The notes under the pieces were generated by a model. That model was not told the origin of the DNA, did no database searches, and was given only the letters and a program-made list of their open reading frames with translations. DNA of 64,000 nucleotides from positions 653,501 to 717,500 of the forward strand of contig JALIZF010001782.1 in assembly GCA_029948255.1 (NCBI GenBank). The letters are read 5' to 3'. Position numbers and translations under genes: made by a program. The stretch is from Telmatactis stephensoni (Eukaryota; Cnidaria; Anthozoa; Actiniaria; Isophelliidae). Shown piece after piece: positions 21,471-32,400 of the stretch (positions are counted from its first letter, which is position 1; every line of letters starts with the position of its first letter).

Positions 21471-23519
21471 CTGACTTAGTGCATATTCAAAACTTCTCTT
21501 GGGATTATCATTGCAAAATTGTCTATGTTTTGCAATCCACATTTTGGCTATGTTGAATGCCTTTTCAATTGGATTGAAGTCGGGAGAATATGGTCTGTTG
21601 GGTTAATAAAATTGAACTTTAAGTCTGGACTCTACATCATTGTGAGATAAATATGATATTTCATGTATGTTTTGTTGTTATAATTACACAATAAAAATAT
21701 GTACTCAGGTATGTTATGTAAATATACTTACGGTAAAAAAATCACTATTCCTCCCCTTTCTCGAACCATTTCCAGTACCCTCCCAGAATCATGAATTCTA
21801 CAGTTGTCCATGATAACAACTGAATTAGATTCTCCTTTTGCAAGGGATCCAATGTAGGGCAGGACAAAGTGTTCCACAGCATGTTCAAATTCATCTCTGT
21901 TATAACTACCAATGATGCAGTGTCCAAAAGCACCTTGGGTGGTGATCCCACCAAGAACACTATATCTGGTTCCTCTTACAAAGTATCCTTCAGTGGAAAC
22001 TTTTGTACCTTGGAGTCCTCTCCCATTTATTTTTCTCCCAATTTATTTTCTTAGTTATAAAATCTAATATTACTTTCAAACAACTAATACAGCTTTAAAG
22101 ACAAGTTATTTTTTGTATTTTGTTGTCATGTTTTATAAAACCTCAGATTTTCAAGATGGAAAAGTCTTAAAAGTGATAAGAAAGTTAAGTTCTGATAAAT
22201 AATTTATAAAAATATTATATTTGATAATACTAATTATTATTCAGTCTTAAGGGTAGTAATCAAACACATCAAAGTCAGTGTCATATAGTCAGTGTTATAT
22301 ACAATAGTGTAACTTTACATGCAAGTTACTTTGACTAAATGTCTTTTCAACTGAATACATTTTTGGAGAATATATGGTTATATAAAAAGCTTAATATGTT
22401 ACATGTACTTGAGTATAAGTAATAATGTATGTGTTAGAAATTAATAAAGAACTGCATGTACCTGTAAATTTCTATTATCCTTTGATGATTCATCAATAAA
22501 TAGGAGCTGATCATGACGAAAAGCAGCAATTGTTCTTCTAAATTTGGCTCTCTCAATTTCTTTACGTTGTTTTGCAATAATCTGTAACTAAACGTATTAT
22601 GAAAGTAAACTATTTACATGTAGCCTTTTGCCCACAGTACTTTTACATGTGTTAGAAATTAATAAAGAACTGCATGTACCTGTAAATTTCTATTATCCTT
22701 TGATGATTCATCAATAAATAGGAGCTGATCATGACGAAAAGCAGCAATTGTTCTTCTAAATTTGGCTCTCTCAATTTCTTTACGTTGTTTTGCAATAATC
22801 TGTAACTAAACGTATTATGAAAGTAAACTATTTACATGTAGCCTTTTGCCCACAGTACTTTTACAGATTTATAGAGGAGTCTGGAAGAGACATCAAAAAC
22901 CCTATAAAAAACTCAAATCGGGCTAATCAAATATTACACCAGGAACAAAAACAAGTTCAACTCAAAGTAAGCAAACTGTATTTCAAGTATTCTCTTTTTT
23001 TAACATATTGACCAACACGAATCATCAGTTTGAGCTTCCTGTGTTTTGCCTTGTTTGTATTGTTCATTCCAATATCAGGTATATATAACATATACAGTTA
23101 CCTTTCGACGTGAAAATCCCATTCTTTGTAGAGCTCTTTCAATCAGAGACACCGACAATTTTTCGTTTCTTTCTGTGATAAACTGAAGCCATTCGGCCAT
23201 TTCTTCAAAGTAAAGGTCCGGATGTTCATCAACAAGACGGTGTAAAAGTAGGATTTCCTGTGCTGAAAATTGAATCTTGTAAAACTTAAGATTTATTAAA
23301 GCACATACAACATATGATTGCAAGCACTTACGTGAAAGTTTTCTTGACTTTCCAAGTCGTACTTTTCCTTTGATGCTTCTTGTTTCTTCGTAAAGTTTTT
23401 TAATTTCTTTAACAAACGAATTACTCACATCCAATTTTTGGCATATTTCTTTTACCAAAGAACCCAAGACACAATCTCACAACCCTCCATCGCAAACTTT
23501 CGTCATAAATACGAGGCAT
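21471..23519 (-). CDS. DD34E Tc1-like transposase, intron-containing
   Basis: Minus-strand exons: 23519-23333 (HTH, starts MPRIYDESLRWR, with an apparent frameshift near 23475), 23262-23102 (LHRLVDEHPDLYFEEMAEWL), 22799-22680 and its tandem copy 22591-22472 (first Asp in LLFIDESS), about 22045-21732 (second Asp in VVIMDNCRIH), and 21594-21471 (Glu in SPDFNPIEKAF). Counting across the last junction, 34 residues separate the second Asp from the Glu, the DD34E spacing of Tc1. GT/AG borders are clear for most exons; the acceptor at 22045 is uncertain. All three catalytic residues are present, but the frameshift and exon duplication probably inactivate this copy. Confidence 0.75.
22430..22838. repeat. 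208-bp tandem duplication of a transposase exon
   Basis: The block starting GTGTTAGAAATTAATAAAG occurs twice, offset by 208 bases, nearly identical. Each copy contains the exon with the first catalytic Asp on the minus strand plus its splice sites. Two copies in one transcript would disrupt the protein unless one is skipped. Confidence 0.9.
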
Positions 23520-24636
23520 AATTATATAGAACAGACGATTCTCACAAGTGAAAATCACTCGAGATCAGATGCCATTTTGGATCACTCGGTAAACTCGGTC
23601 CCAGCTCATTTTGATTGACGGCAGTGTAAACCTGGGTACGAGATTGCAGTGTAAACGCTAGTTTGAAAACGAGACTTTGAACTTCGTGGGTTGCACTTCA
23701 ACGATAATGGTTGTAAAACTGGAAAATGGAACTTTGGGGTACAAGTTGGCTAGTGGTAGACGAGCTAACTTCACCAGGTAAATAAACTATCATGTAACAA
23801 CAAACTAAAAAAGTAACCTAAATTGACAATGTGACAGCTACGTACAAACATGAAATGCTAGAAAATTCTTTTCACATTCTAGAACCCCAAAAGCTGCTCC
23901 AAGAAAAATTTAATTTAAACTACAGCATTGCCAGCATCAAGAGGAAGAGATGAAAACTGGGATAGGTGAAGTCGGGCCCAAGTCAGGGAGAAAAACCGAA
24001 TAGAACGTCTGGCGTTTGTGCAAAAGTGCTTGAAGGATAAAGAATTATTCGACAATGTAATCTTTACAGGTGAAAGCTCTATCTGGATGGAAAGACACGG
24101 GAAAATCTGTTTCCGAAAAATCAATGAGCCAGGAAAAATGAAGCCAACTGTGAAGCACCCCTACAAAGTGCACCTCTGGGCAGGAATATCGAAGTGTGGT
24201 GCGACTAAAATACTGATATTCAATGGCATTATGGAGCAATGCTTCTATGTAGAAGAAATCTTGAAGAACACACTGCTGCCATTCATCATCAGAGTTTTCC
24301 CAGATGGTCACCATTTCCAGCAAGATAACGGCCCAAAACACAAAAGTTATAACATCACCTATTTCATGTTGCATTTATTCAGCAAATTGATAAATACACA
24401 CATGACATTAAAATTTATACATGTAGATTACGAGTGTCTTTAGTAGTCATTTCGGTGTCAGCTTCTAAGTTCGATGATTGTGAAACTGATCAATGTTTCT
24501 TCAAATAGCTTAATCATTAATTTGTCATAATTTAGGCAAAAGAGCCATGAAGTTCCTGGAGGACAACAGTATCAATTATTGGCCCACACCAGCAGAGTCT
24601 CTGGATATAAATGCAATTGAGAATCTTTGGCATATG

Positions 24637-25515
24637 TTAACTCTTTCGCTACTGGGGATTTTTGAGGTTTTTATGCAATTTTGAAATCACAATCGATTTG
24701 TGTATTTTTTCGCCTGCTTACTGGAGTAACCATAGAAACTTCTGCTGTTTTGTACTATTGAGGGCTTAAGTTAACCGGTTGAAACCAGTTTGAAGCGGTA
24801 ACGTTTTTGGTCGAGTGATGGTGTTTGGTCGAGTGATGGCGTTTGTAAGTCCAGAATTCTTCGTAGGCATTTTGGCTCGTAGCTTTGACTGGGTGAATTT
24901 TGACTGGTGCCAAGACGAAGTGTGCTTTGAAGCTCGTCCAAGGGCAATTTCTTGGACCTGCCATGGCATTTTTTGGGAGTTGTGACGATTAAGAAACACA
25001 GCAAGCATGAAATTTGGGCAGAATTCCGAGGGGGCTCGAGACTTTACTAAAAACAATAAAAGATGGAGGGAAGGGCTGTGACAGTCGCGTAGGAGCTGAA
25101 TTACCCAGAATGCATTTAGGTCATAAAAGTCCAAAAACACGGCCACAATGAATGGCCACAATGAATCAGCCGCAGCTGTGTCCGTGAAAGGAAACGAAGG
25201 CCAAAAAGTCCATGAGAACACAAGACTAGGACTGAATTTGGTTGTTAATGCTGTTTCATGTGCAGGAAAGGATAATTTGTCGAGAAAAATTGAGTTCCAA
25301 AATGTGTGATTTTCAACGATGAAAAATTGAGTTCCAAAATGTGTGATTTTCAACGATGAAAATTTCCTTGCCTTGCCTTGAAATGATGAATTTCTGCAGA
25401 AATCGCCAGTTGTTTCACGATGTTTGATTTTCAAAACTTGACTCATTTACTAGAGTTTACTTTCGTACCAAAATTGAGTTTGAGTTGTCCTTTTTAGGAA
25501 GAAGTAATTTTTTAG
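24637..25515. mobile_element. Unclassified 0.88-kb insert in the outer Tc1-like gene
   Basis: The insert interrupts the transposase right after LWHML and before EFLRHH-type sequence. Its left edge is TTAACTCTTTCGCTACTGGGG, which recalls TTAA-targeting elements (piggyBac or Kolobok groups), but no matching right end was found. It contains short tandem repeats: a 37-bp unit doubled at about 25280-25355 and GGTCGAGTGATGG doubled near 24810-24845. A 226-codon minus-strand frame here looks accidental. Confidence 0.5.
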
Positions 25516-25680
25516 ACGAGTAGAATTTTTACGGCACCACCTAAGAAAGAGAGTGAAACCCAAAACCAAAGACTTATTAATGGTATACAGGCATTTTGGA
25601 GTACTACTGTAACGCCTGCACTATGCCAGAAATACATAAGCCATTTAAAAAAGGTCATCTCGGCAGTAGTAGGGACTTTA

Positions 25681-26489
25681 AGGTAATGGGCTCGCTCGAG
25701 TTTTTATCAACGAATTTTTCTATAAATCATTATGTAGATTGTTTTTGAGTTGTGAACATCAAATCAATAAAGAAAATGGGGGGTCACGGTGCTAGTTTTG
25801 GTGCTATGATAGCTCGAAAAGAGCGAAATCTCACCTTTTCGAACGAAAACAACAGATTTCAGAGTCTGACCTCTAGCGTACGGTAAGTCTTTGCAAATTT
25901 GCAAACTACTCACTTAAGCAGTTCTTGAAAAAGCATAATCTTTACTGTTTAGCTGATTTCCGGTAAATCTTAGTTTCACTCACTGAAAATGGTTTTTTTC
26001 TACATGAAGACAGAAGATGAATAAATGTGCAGTTCATTCTCTTATATTCTGCGTTAAATAACAAGTTATACTATTTGTCTTGTTTTTACTTAATTTACAA
26101 AAATTTAGACATTTGAATAGGATCTTGTACAGTGGTTAATTTTACCCCTTGTTTAACATACCGACAAACTTAGATTTAATCATAAAAAATCAAACAGTTG
26201 GAAAAAATATTTCCGATTGTTTATTCCTGTTATTAACGATCCCAAAGGTTGTATTATGTCATTTTAGGTAGAATTTATAAAACTTGTAAGCTTAAAGTTT
26301 TCTCTACAAACAATAATTACTCGGGCTTCCTGTGGAATGCCCGAGTTATAAATTCGGGAGCATTTTCCTTCAGTTCAAAAACGCAGGACATGCGCATTGC
26401 GTATTATTGCTTTATAGAATATTGATCCCGGGTTACCTGTGGACTTTTATCGACCAATGGGGATACGAAACAGTGTCACGTGAGGGATA
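25681..26489. other. Gap upstream of the Helentron, with a hairpin
   Basis: No gene was found. ACTCGGGC at 26319-26326 and GCCCGAGT at 26339-26346 form a hairpin, possibly near the Helentron's 5' end. The motif CGGGCTTCCTGTG in it recurs at about 48479 and, inverted and nearly exact, at about 39752. Confidence 0.3.
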
Positions 26490-29400
26490 ATGCATGAACT
26501 GCGATCGTATGCGACAGCCATTTTTGTTTGGCTTTTCACAAGAGATTTTTTAGCGGCTACAATGGCTCAATATTGCAGCGAAAACACGCTCAAATCACTC
26601 ACTACACACAATGTTCGCAGTCTTGCCACAGTAAAAGATGTCGAGCGTTTTCGAAAACGGCACCTATTATCGAGAGGCTGCGAACTTAATCGAGAAACTT
26701 ATCGTGAATCAAAGCTATCAAAACTCTCAAATATCTATCAAAACGCGAATTTTTTATCCTATACCACCACAAACAGGAACAGAAGCACTACTGAATATGA
26801 TCAAGTCTTAATTCAGAAGGAAAGAAGCATTGTAAGTACTTTAATAAGCGAGCAAGAATCATCTACAATGTATGCCAACAAACCATGTGGTCAATGTGAC
26901 TCTGATAGTGAAGGCGTTTTTACCAAATTACCCACGGTAATTATAAGCTTACTATTACTTATTTTACTACTTTTAACTCGTGTCAGTATGCTTTGTATCA
27001 TGAATGTAATGATCATTACTGTAATATCATTTATTATAATATCTTCTGTCGACTTGTATGCTAGAAATTATGTTTCATCATTCAGTGATAATATATTAGA
27101 TAAAACCGAGTATTTGACTGCATTTCATGCTGTACATGTATATAACGATGCAGAAATCACAATAAATATTTCAAACAACACCAGGTCTCGTTATTCAAGG
27201 TTTATTTATTATAATTATCGACATGTTAAGTTATGTAATGATCATCGAGTGTATACACGTGATCGGGAACCAAGTCGTATACCTACAAGAACTTTGTTAC
27301 GTCTGAAGAATAAAAGTAAGAAGCTTAAAAGAATTGTCTACCATAGAATACCCTGTTATACACCAAAGTCTTCAAAGTTACATAATTACGTCACTTGTAA
27401 AAATGTTAAACATATGAAGTATAATCTGAACGATTTATTAGCTAACCGTCCAAAGTCTATTAAGCTGGGTAGACAATATTTATCTTTATTTTCATGTAAT
27501 AGACCAATGTCATTTTATAAAACTCCGTTACATGCAATATGTTATAGCAATTTGAAGCTGTTCAATGACATAGAAAAGAATCCTGGTCCTAATGATATCT
27601 TTGTAGAACCAAGTAATACTATAACAGCACCATATAGTCAAGGTAATATCTTCATCTTTGGACAAAATGCAGGACAACAATGTGCTGCAATGAGTTTATG
27701 TTCTCTTATTTATAATAATAATAATAATGGTATTCATTCATCAAATGATCTTGTAAATATAATGGATATTGGAAATCAATTGTATTCACGGTTATCACAA
27801 TCAGCAAGACAATCATTTCTAATGCTTACTGAGTTACCTACACAGTTAAATGTGTTTGATAGTGATTATGAAATATATTATAGTGAGAGTTACACGGGTA
27901 CTTTAGGTCAAGAAAATACAATAGCAGGATACAATTACTGTACATCATTACAGAGGGCATTCCAGTTTTTATTATCTGACAATTATTCGAGCTTTATTTT
28001 AACAATAGGGAGTACTGCTGTTGCTGTATATTGCCATGGCGATACCGGTTTTAAAGTATTTGACTCTCATGCAAGAGATTCATATGGTAGAAGCAATGCA
28101 CACGGTACATGTGTATTACTGGAAATGTCTTCATTAAGTAATCTGATGCAATATTTTGAAAGTGTACACACGAATGAAGTGTTTGAGATCAAAGGTATAC
28201 ATATCAACAAATCCCCAGATGGCATACCCGATAACAATGAAATCACAAATTTCAACCTCAGTTTTGCTACAGCCATGTACTCAATTTGTTATTCAACAAT
28301 GAAATCTTGTGGCTATTGGAATACTAACACTTTAAGTAGCATCATCAATGGCAGCAAAGAATTATTAAACAATCTACGTTTAAATGATTATATAACACCA
28401 GATGACATTCCACATACAATTAGTATCTGTGGAACTGAAGTATCTTGTGTGAGCAATAATATTACTGGTGGTTCATTAATCGATCCCCTTGAATACAAAC
28501 ATAATCTTATAGATATAATACAATGTAATATTCACAGTTCTGGGTTTATAATGTGGTTTCCAACTCTTTGTATCAGTTGTATTTTTAAACCTACAAAGAG
28601 ATCCAAGTATATGTACTCAATATTAATGTATGATCAATCAAAAACACCATGTGCTCAATATACAAAGAATATCAATGGAACATCTTCACTTGTAGATATA
28701 ATAAGCAATATTAAAACATCATGCAATTTGGGACAACAATATAAACTTCAATTTTTATTATGTACTTACAACGACCGTTTAGACAGAAATGAAAGAAAGA
28801 GATTAATGAAAAATATTCGACAAAAACTAAATTATGAGGAAATGGAAACACCAAAAAAAAAAATATTACTAGAATCTTGTAGAGAAAAATACAAGCTAAT
28901 GGATAACAATAAAAAACGACAGCTATTAGATAAGAAAAGTGAAAAATATAGAACAATGGATACCATTGAAAATCAAGAGCTATTGAAGAAAGGAAAGGAG
29001 AAAAGATACAACAGTTCTCAGAGTATGACTTTAACCTCTTGTATAGAAAGTTTTAAAAAACAAATAAGAGAAGGTCCAAACTATATATGTTGTGTATGTA
29101 ACCGCAGCTTATACAAGAAATCAGTTTTGAAACTCATTACAAACAAATATCCAAGTGAATCTATGTTTACCACCAAAGAATCATTTGACGGGAAGAATTA
29201 TATATGTAAAACATGTCACACAAAATGTGTTAAAAATGCAATACCATGCCAGGCAATAATAAACAACTTACTTGTTGATGACATACCTACTGAGCTTGAC
29301 TGTTTGAGAAAGTTAGAACAAATATTAATTGCACAACGTATAGTATTTGAGAAGATTGTGATAATGCCAAAGGGTCAGCAACGTAAAATTAAGGGTTCTA

Positions 29401-32400
29401 TCTGTAATGTACCTGTTCAATGTGATCAGACGTGTAATATTTTACCTCGCCCATCTGAGAGATCTGGTATTATTATGTTGAAGTTAAAGAGAAAGTTACA
29501 ATTTAGAGGACACGTATATTTTGAAGCTGTACGACCAGAAATTATCCAAGCAGCCTTGACATGGCTGAAATCTAATAACACATTATACAAAGATATTGTC
29601 ATTGATTGTGCAAGCATCAACAATGAACTCACATATATCACAAACACTGAAACTAATGATTTATCAGCAGATAATAATAATCAACAGAATAGTGAGAACC
29701 AAAATATAGAACAGTTAACTCCAACTGAAACAGATATAATACAAGGCGATCAATCTCTAGATCAAAATATTGTTATTGAAAATAATGATGAAGAACAAGA
29801 TGATCCTTTAAATGAATACAGATCGCCAGCTAATGAAACATGTTTACAATCTATACTACCAGATTACCCAGTTATTATAGAACAGAACAATTCTAATGTT
29901 TCTACTGGACGTGAAATATACAATGTTGCACCAGGTGAAAACAAACACCCAGTATCTTTAATGACTGATAAACTCTGTGAAGAACTTGCATTCCCAGTAT
30001 TATTCCCTAAAGGGAGATTTGGATACAAAACTGAAAGAGACATCAAATTATCACCTGTTAAGTATTTTAATTCTAGACTATTACATTATAGTGGGCGCTT
30101 TGCTATGAACCCTGAATACTTATTCTTTGCACAATTCATAATAGAACAGAAAAAAGTTTCTGATAGTATCAACATAGCACTTAAGAAAGTACATGGTCAA
30201 CAAGTCACTGCATCGCAAGTTAAATCAAATATTCAAATACTACAAAATCTTATTTCTCAAGATCAAGCATATTTATTCTTAAGACAGATACCTGGTTCAC
30301 CCCCATACTGGCAAAAATTTATGTATGAAGTAGTAGCCATGGTAAAACAGTTAGGTATACCAACATGGTTTATGACATTATCATGTGCTGATTTAAGATG
30401 GCCAGAAGTATTTCAAATTATTTCAAGAGCTAATGGTAGAAACCTGAGTAATGAAGAAGTAGATGCTTTGTCATACGATGAAAAATGCAGGCTTATTAAT
30501 CTCAATCCTGTCATTACAGCAAAACACTTTCAATACAGAGTAGAAACTTTCTTTACTGAGATTTTACTGACCAATGTCAATCCAATAGGTAAAATAGTGT
30601 ATTATGCACTTCGCATAGAATTCCAGATGAGAGGTTCTCCTCACTTACATGCATTGATATGGACATCAGACTGCCCTAAACTTACTCATGATACTAAAGA
30701 TGCCTATGTAGACTATATTGACCTACATGTACAAGCCCATTTACCAAACAAAGAAACTGATCCTGAATTATATGAACTGGTAAAGAAATATCAAACTCAC
30801 AGCCACAGTAAGACCTGTAGAAAGTATAAAAACATAGCTTGTAGGTTTAACTTTGGACAGTTTTTCACTGATAGAACTATTGTAGCTGAACCTTTGCCTG
30901 ATGATATGGATGAAGAGTTGAAAACAAATACACTGAATAGATGTAAAGAAATACTTTCATTGGTAAAGCAGAAAATAGATGCACTTCTTAATCCTAGTAA
31001 ACCTGATTATAACCAATCTCTAACTCAAGAAGATATATTTACAGATGTTGGTATCACTAAAGAAGAATATGAAGGTGCATTATCAGTATCACCAGACTCT
31101 GACTATGGTTTACACCTAAAGAGACCACTTGACAGCTGTTTTACTAATAACTATTTTATTGCTGGTATCAAAGGATTTGCAGCTAATGTAGATCTTCAAC
31201 CAATTTTTAATCATTATAAATGTATCACATATGTATGTAGTTATTTTACAAAGGATGAAACTGAATGTTCACAAGCTATTGTCAATGCTGCACGTGAAGC
31301 TAGAGAAACAAATTTGAACATTAGAGATGGACTTAAAAAAATTGGTGCAGCATTTCTATCTTCTAGAGAAGTTAGCTCTCAGGAAAGTGTTTATCGCTGC
31401 ATGCCTGAACTGTGGTTAAGAAAAATATTTCCCAAAACTGTTTTTGTGAGCACAGATATGCCAGAGAAAAGGTTAAGAGTAGCTAAGAGCCAACAAGAAC
31501 TTGATGATTTAGATGATGATAGTACTGATATATATAAGTCCAATATTATTGAACGATACAGTATAAGACCAAATTACATCCCATCTGTCAATAACATGTG
31601 TCTAGCTGAGTTTGCTGCTTTCTATTATAAGGATTATAGAACCAACATATCAGAAACAGCTGATGCTCAGCCTGAAGTACTCAGTGATGGTATAATTGAA
31701 CAATCTCATGTAGATGGTAATGAAGATACAACTACCTTTCCTAACAAAATAAAATTAATGAATGGTACTGAAGTAATGAAATGTAGAAAGGTTAAAGCTG
31801 TTTTACGCTATCATACTCCAAGTAAAACAAAAGAACCTGAGAAATACTTCCATCATCTCCTAATACTATACTATCCTTGGAGAGATGAAACTGAGCTTAT
31901 AGGTGATCAAAAGACTTACATGTCTAAATTCAGTGAACCAAATGTACAACCATTAGTAGAGAAAAATAGGAATGTATTTGAGCCAGATTCTGATGCAGTT
32001 AATGAAGCACTAGAAACACTCAGAAATAATGATATGAGCACAATTCACTCTTATGATCCAATTAATGATCAAGAAAATGAAGATTTACAATCACAATTAC
32101 CACAAGATAACTCTAATGAAGAGTCATTTAACAACCTCCCACCAGAGCATCTGGATAATGTAAACAATTCAAATGATCGTCCTACTATCTCCACATATAT
32201 ACAGCCATCAGAAATATCTGATGATGATCTTCGTCAGTCCGTTAGATCACTCAATAACGAACAACGCAAAGCATACAACATTGTATTAACCTGGTGTAGA
32301 AACAAGGTTAAAAATATGAACAGCATTAAACCAGAGAAAGTAGATCCTATCTATTTATTTGTAACAGGTGGTGCAGGAGCTGGAAAATCACATCTTATTA

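Larger units (their letters stand above)
19386..23713. mobile_element. Tc1/mariner-type DD34E element with accessory gene
   Basis: This 4328-bp element is flanked by TA on both sides (19384-19385 and 23714-23715). Its terminal inverted repeats begin CAACCATTATCKTTGAAGTG and extend over 115-140 bases. The right repeat has an extra internal block of about 27 bases. It carries a plus-strand three-exon gene near the left end and a minus-strand intron-containing transposase from the right end. It is about three times the usual Tc1 length. Removing it with one TA restores the host transposase frame. Confidence 0.88.
19239..25680 (+). pseudogene. Outer Tc1-like transposase gene, split by two insertions
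   Basis: An ATG at 19239 opens an HTH domain (MPRTSIFVKTR, ending VSRLIKRF). It is cut at a TA (19384-19385) by the 4328-bp element and resumes at 23714 in frame, then a donor GTAAAT follows at 23778. The catalytic exon (about 23930-24365) has FTGES where DDE_3 transposases have Asp (Gly replaces the first catalytic Asp), then FQQDNGPKH with the second Asp. A later exon (about 24535-24640) has the Glu motif LDINAIENLWHM. The C-terminus (RKRVKPKTKD, then FW...TPALCQKYI) reappears at about 25525-25680 after a second insertion, with a frameshift. It is clearly dead. Confidence 0.85.

Noticed and set aside
24766..25446. A 226-codon minus-strand gene
   Set aside because: Composition is hydrophobic-random, it contains short tandem repeats in phase by chance, and it lies in a noncoding insert.
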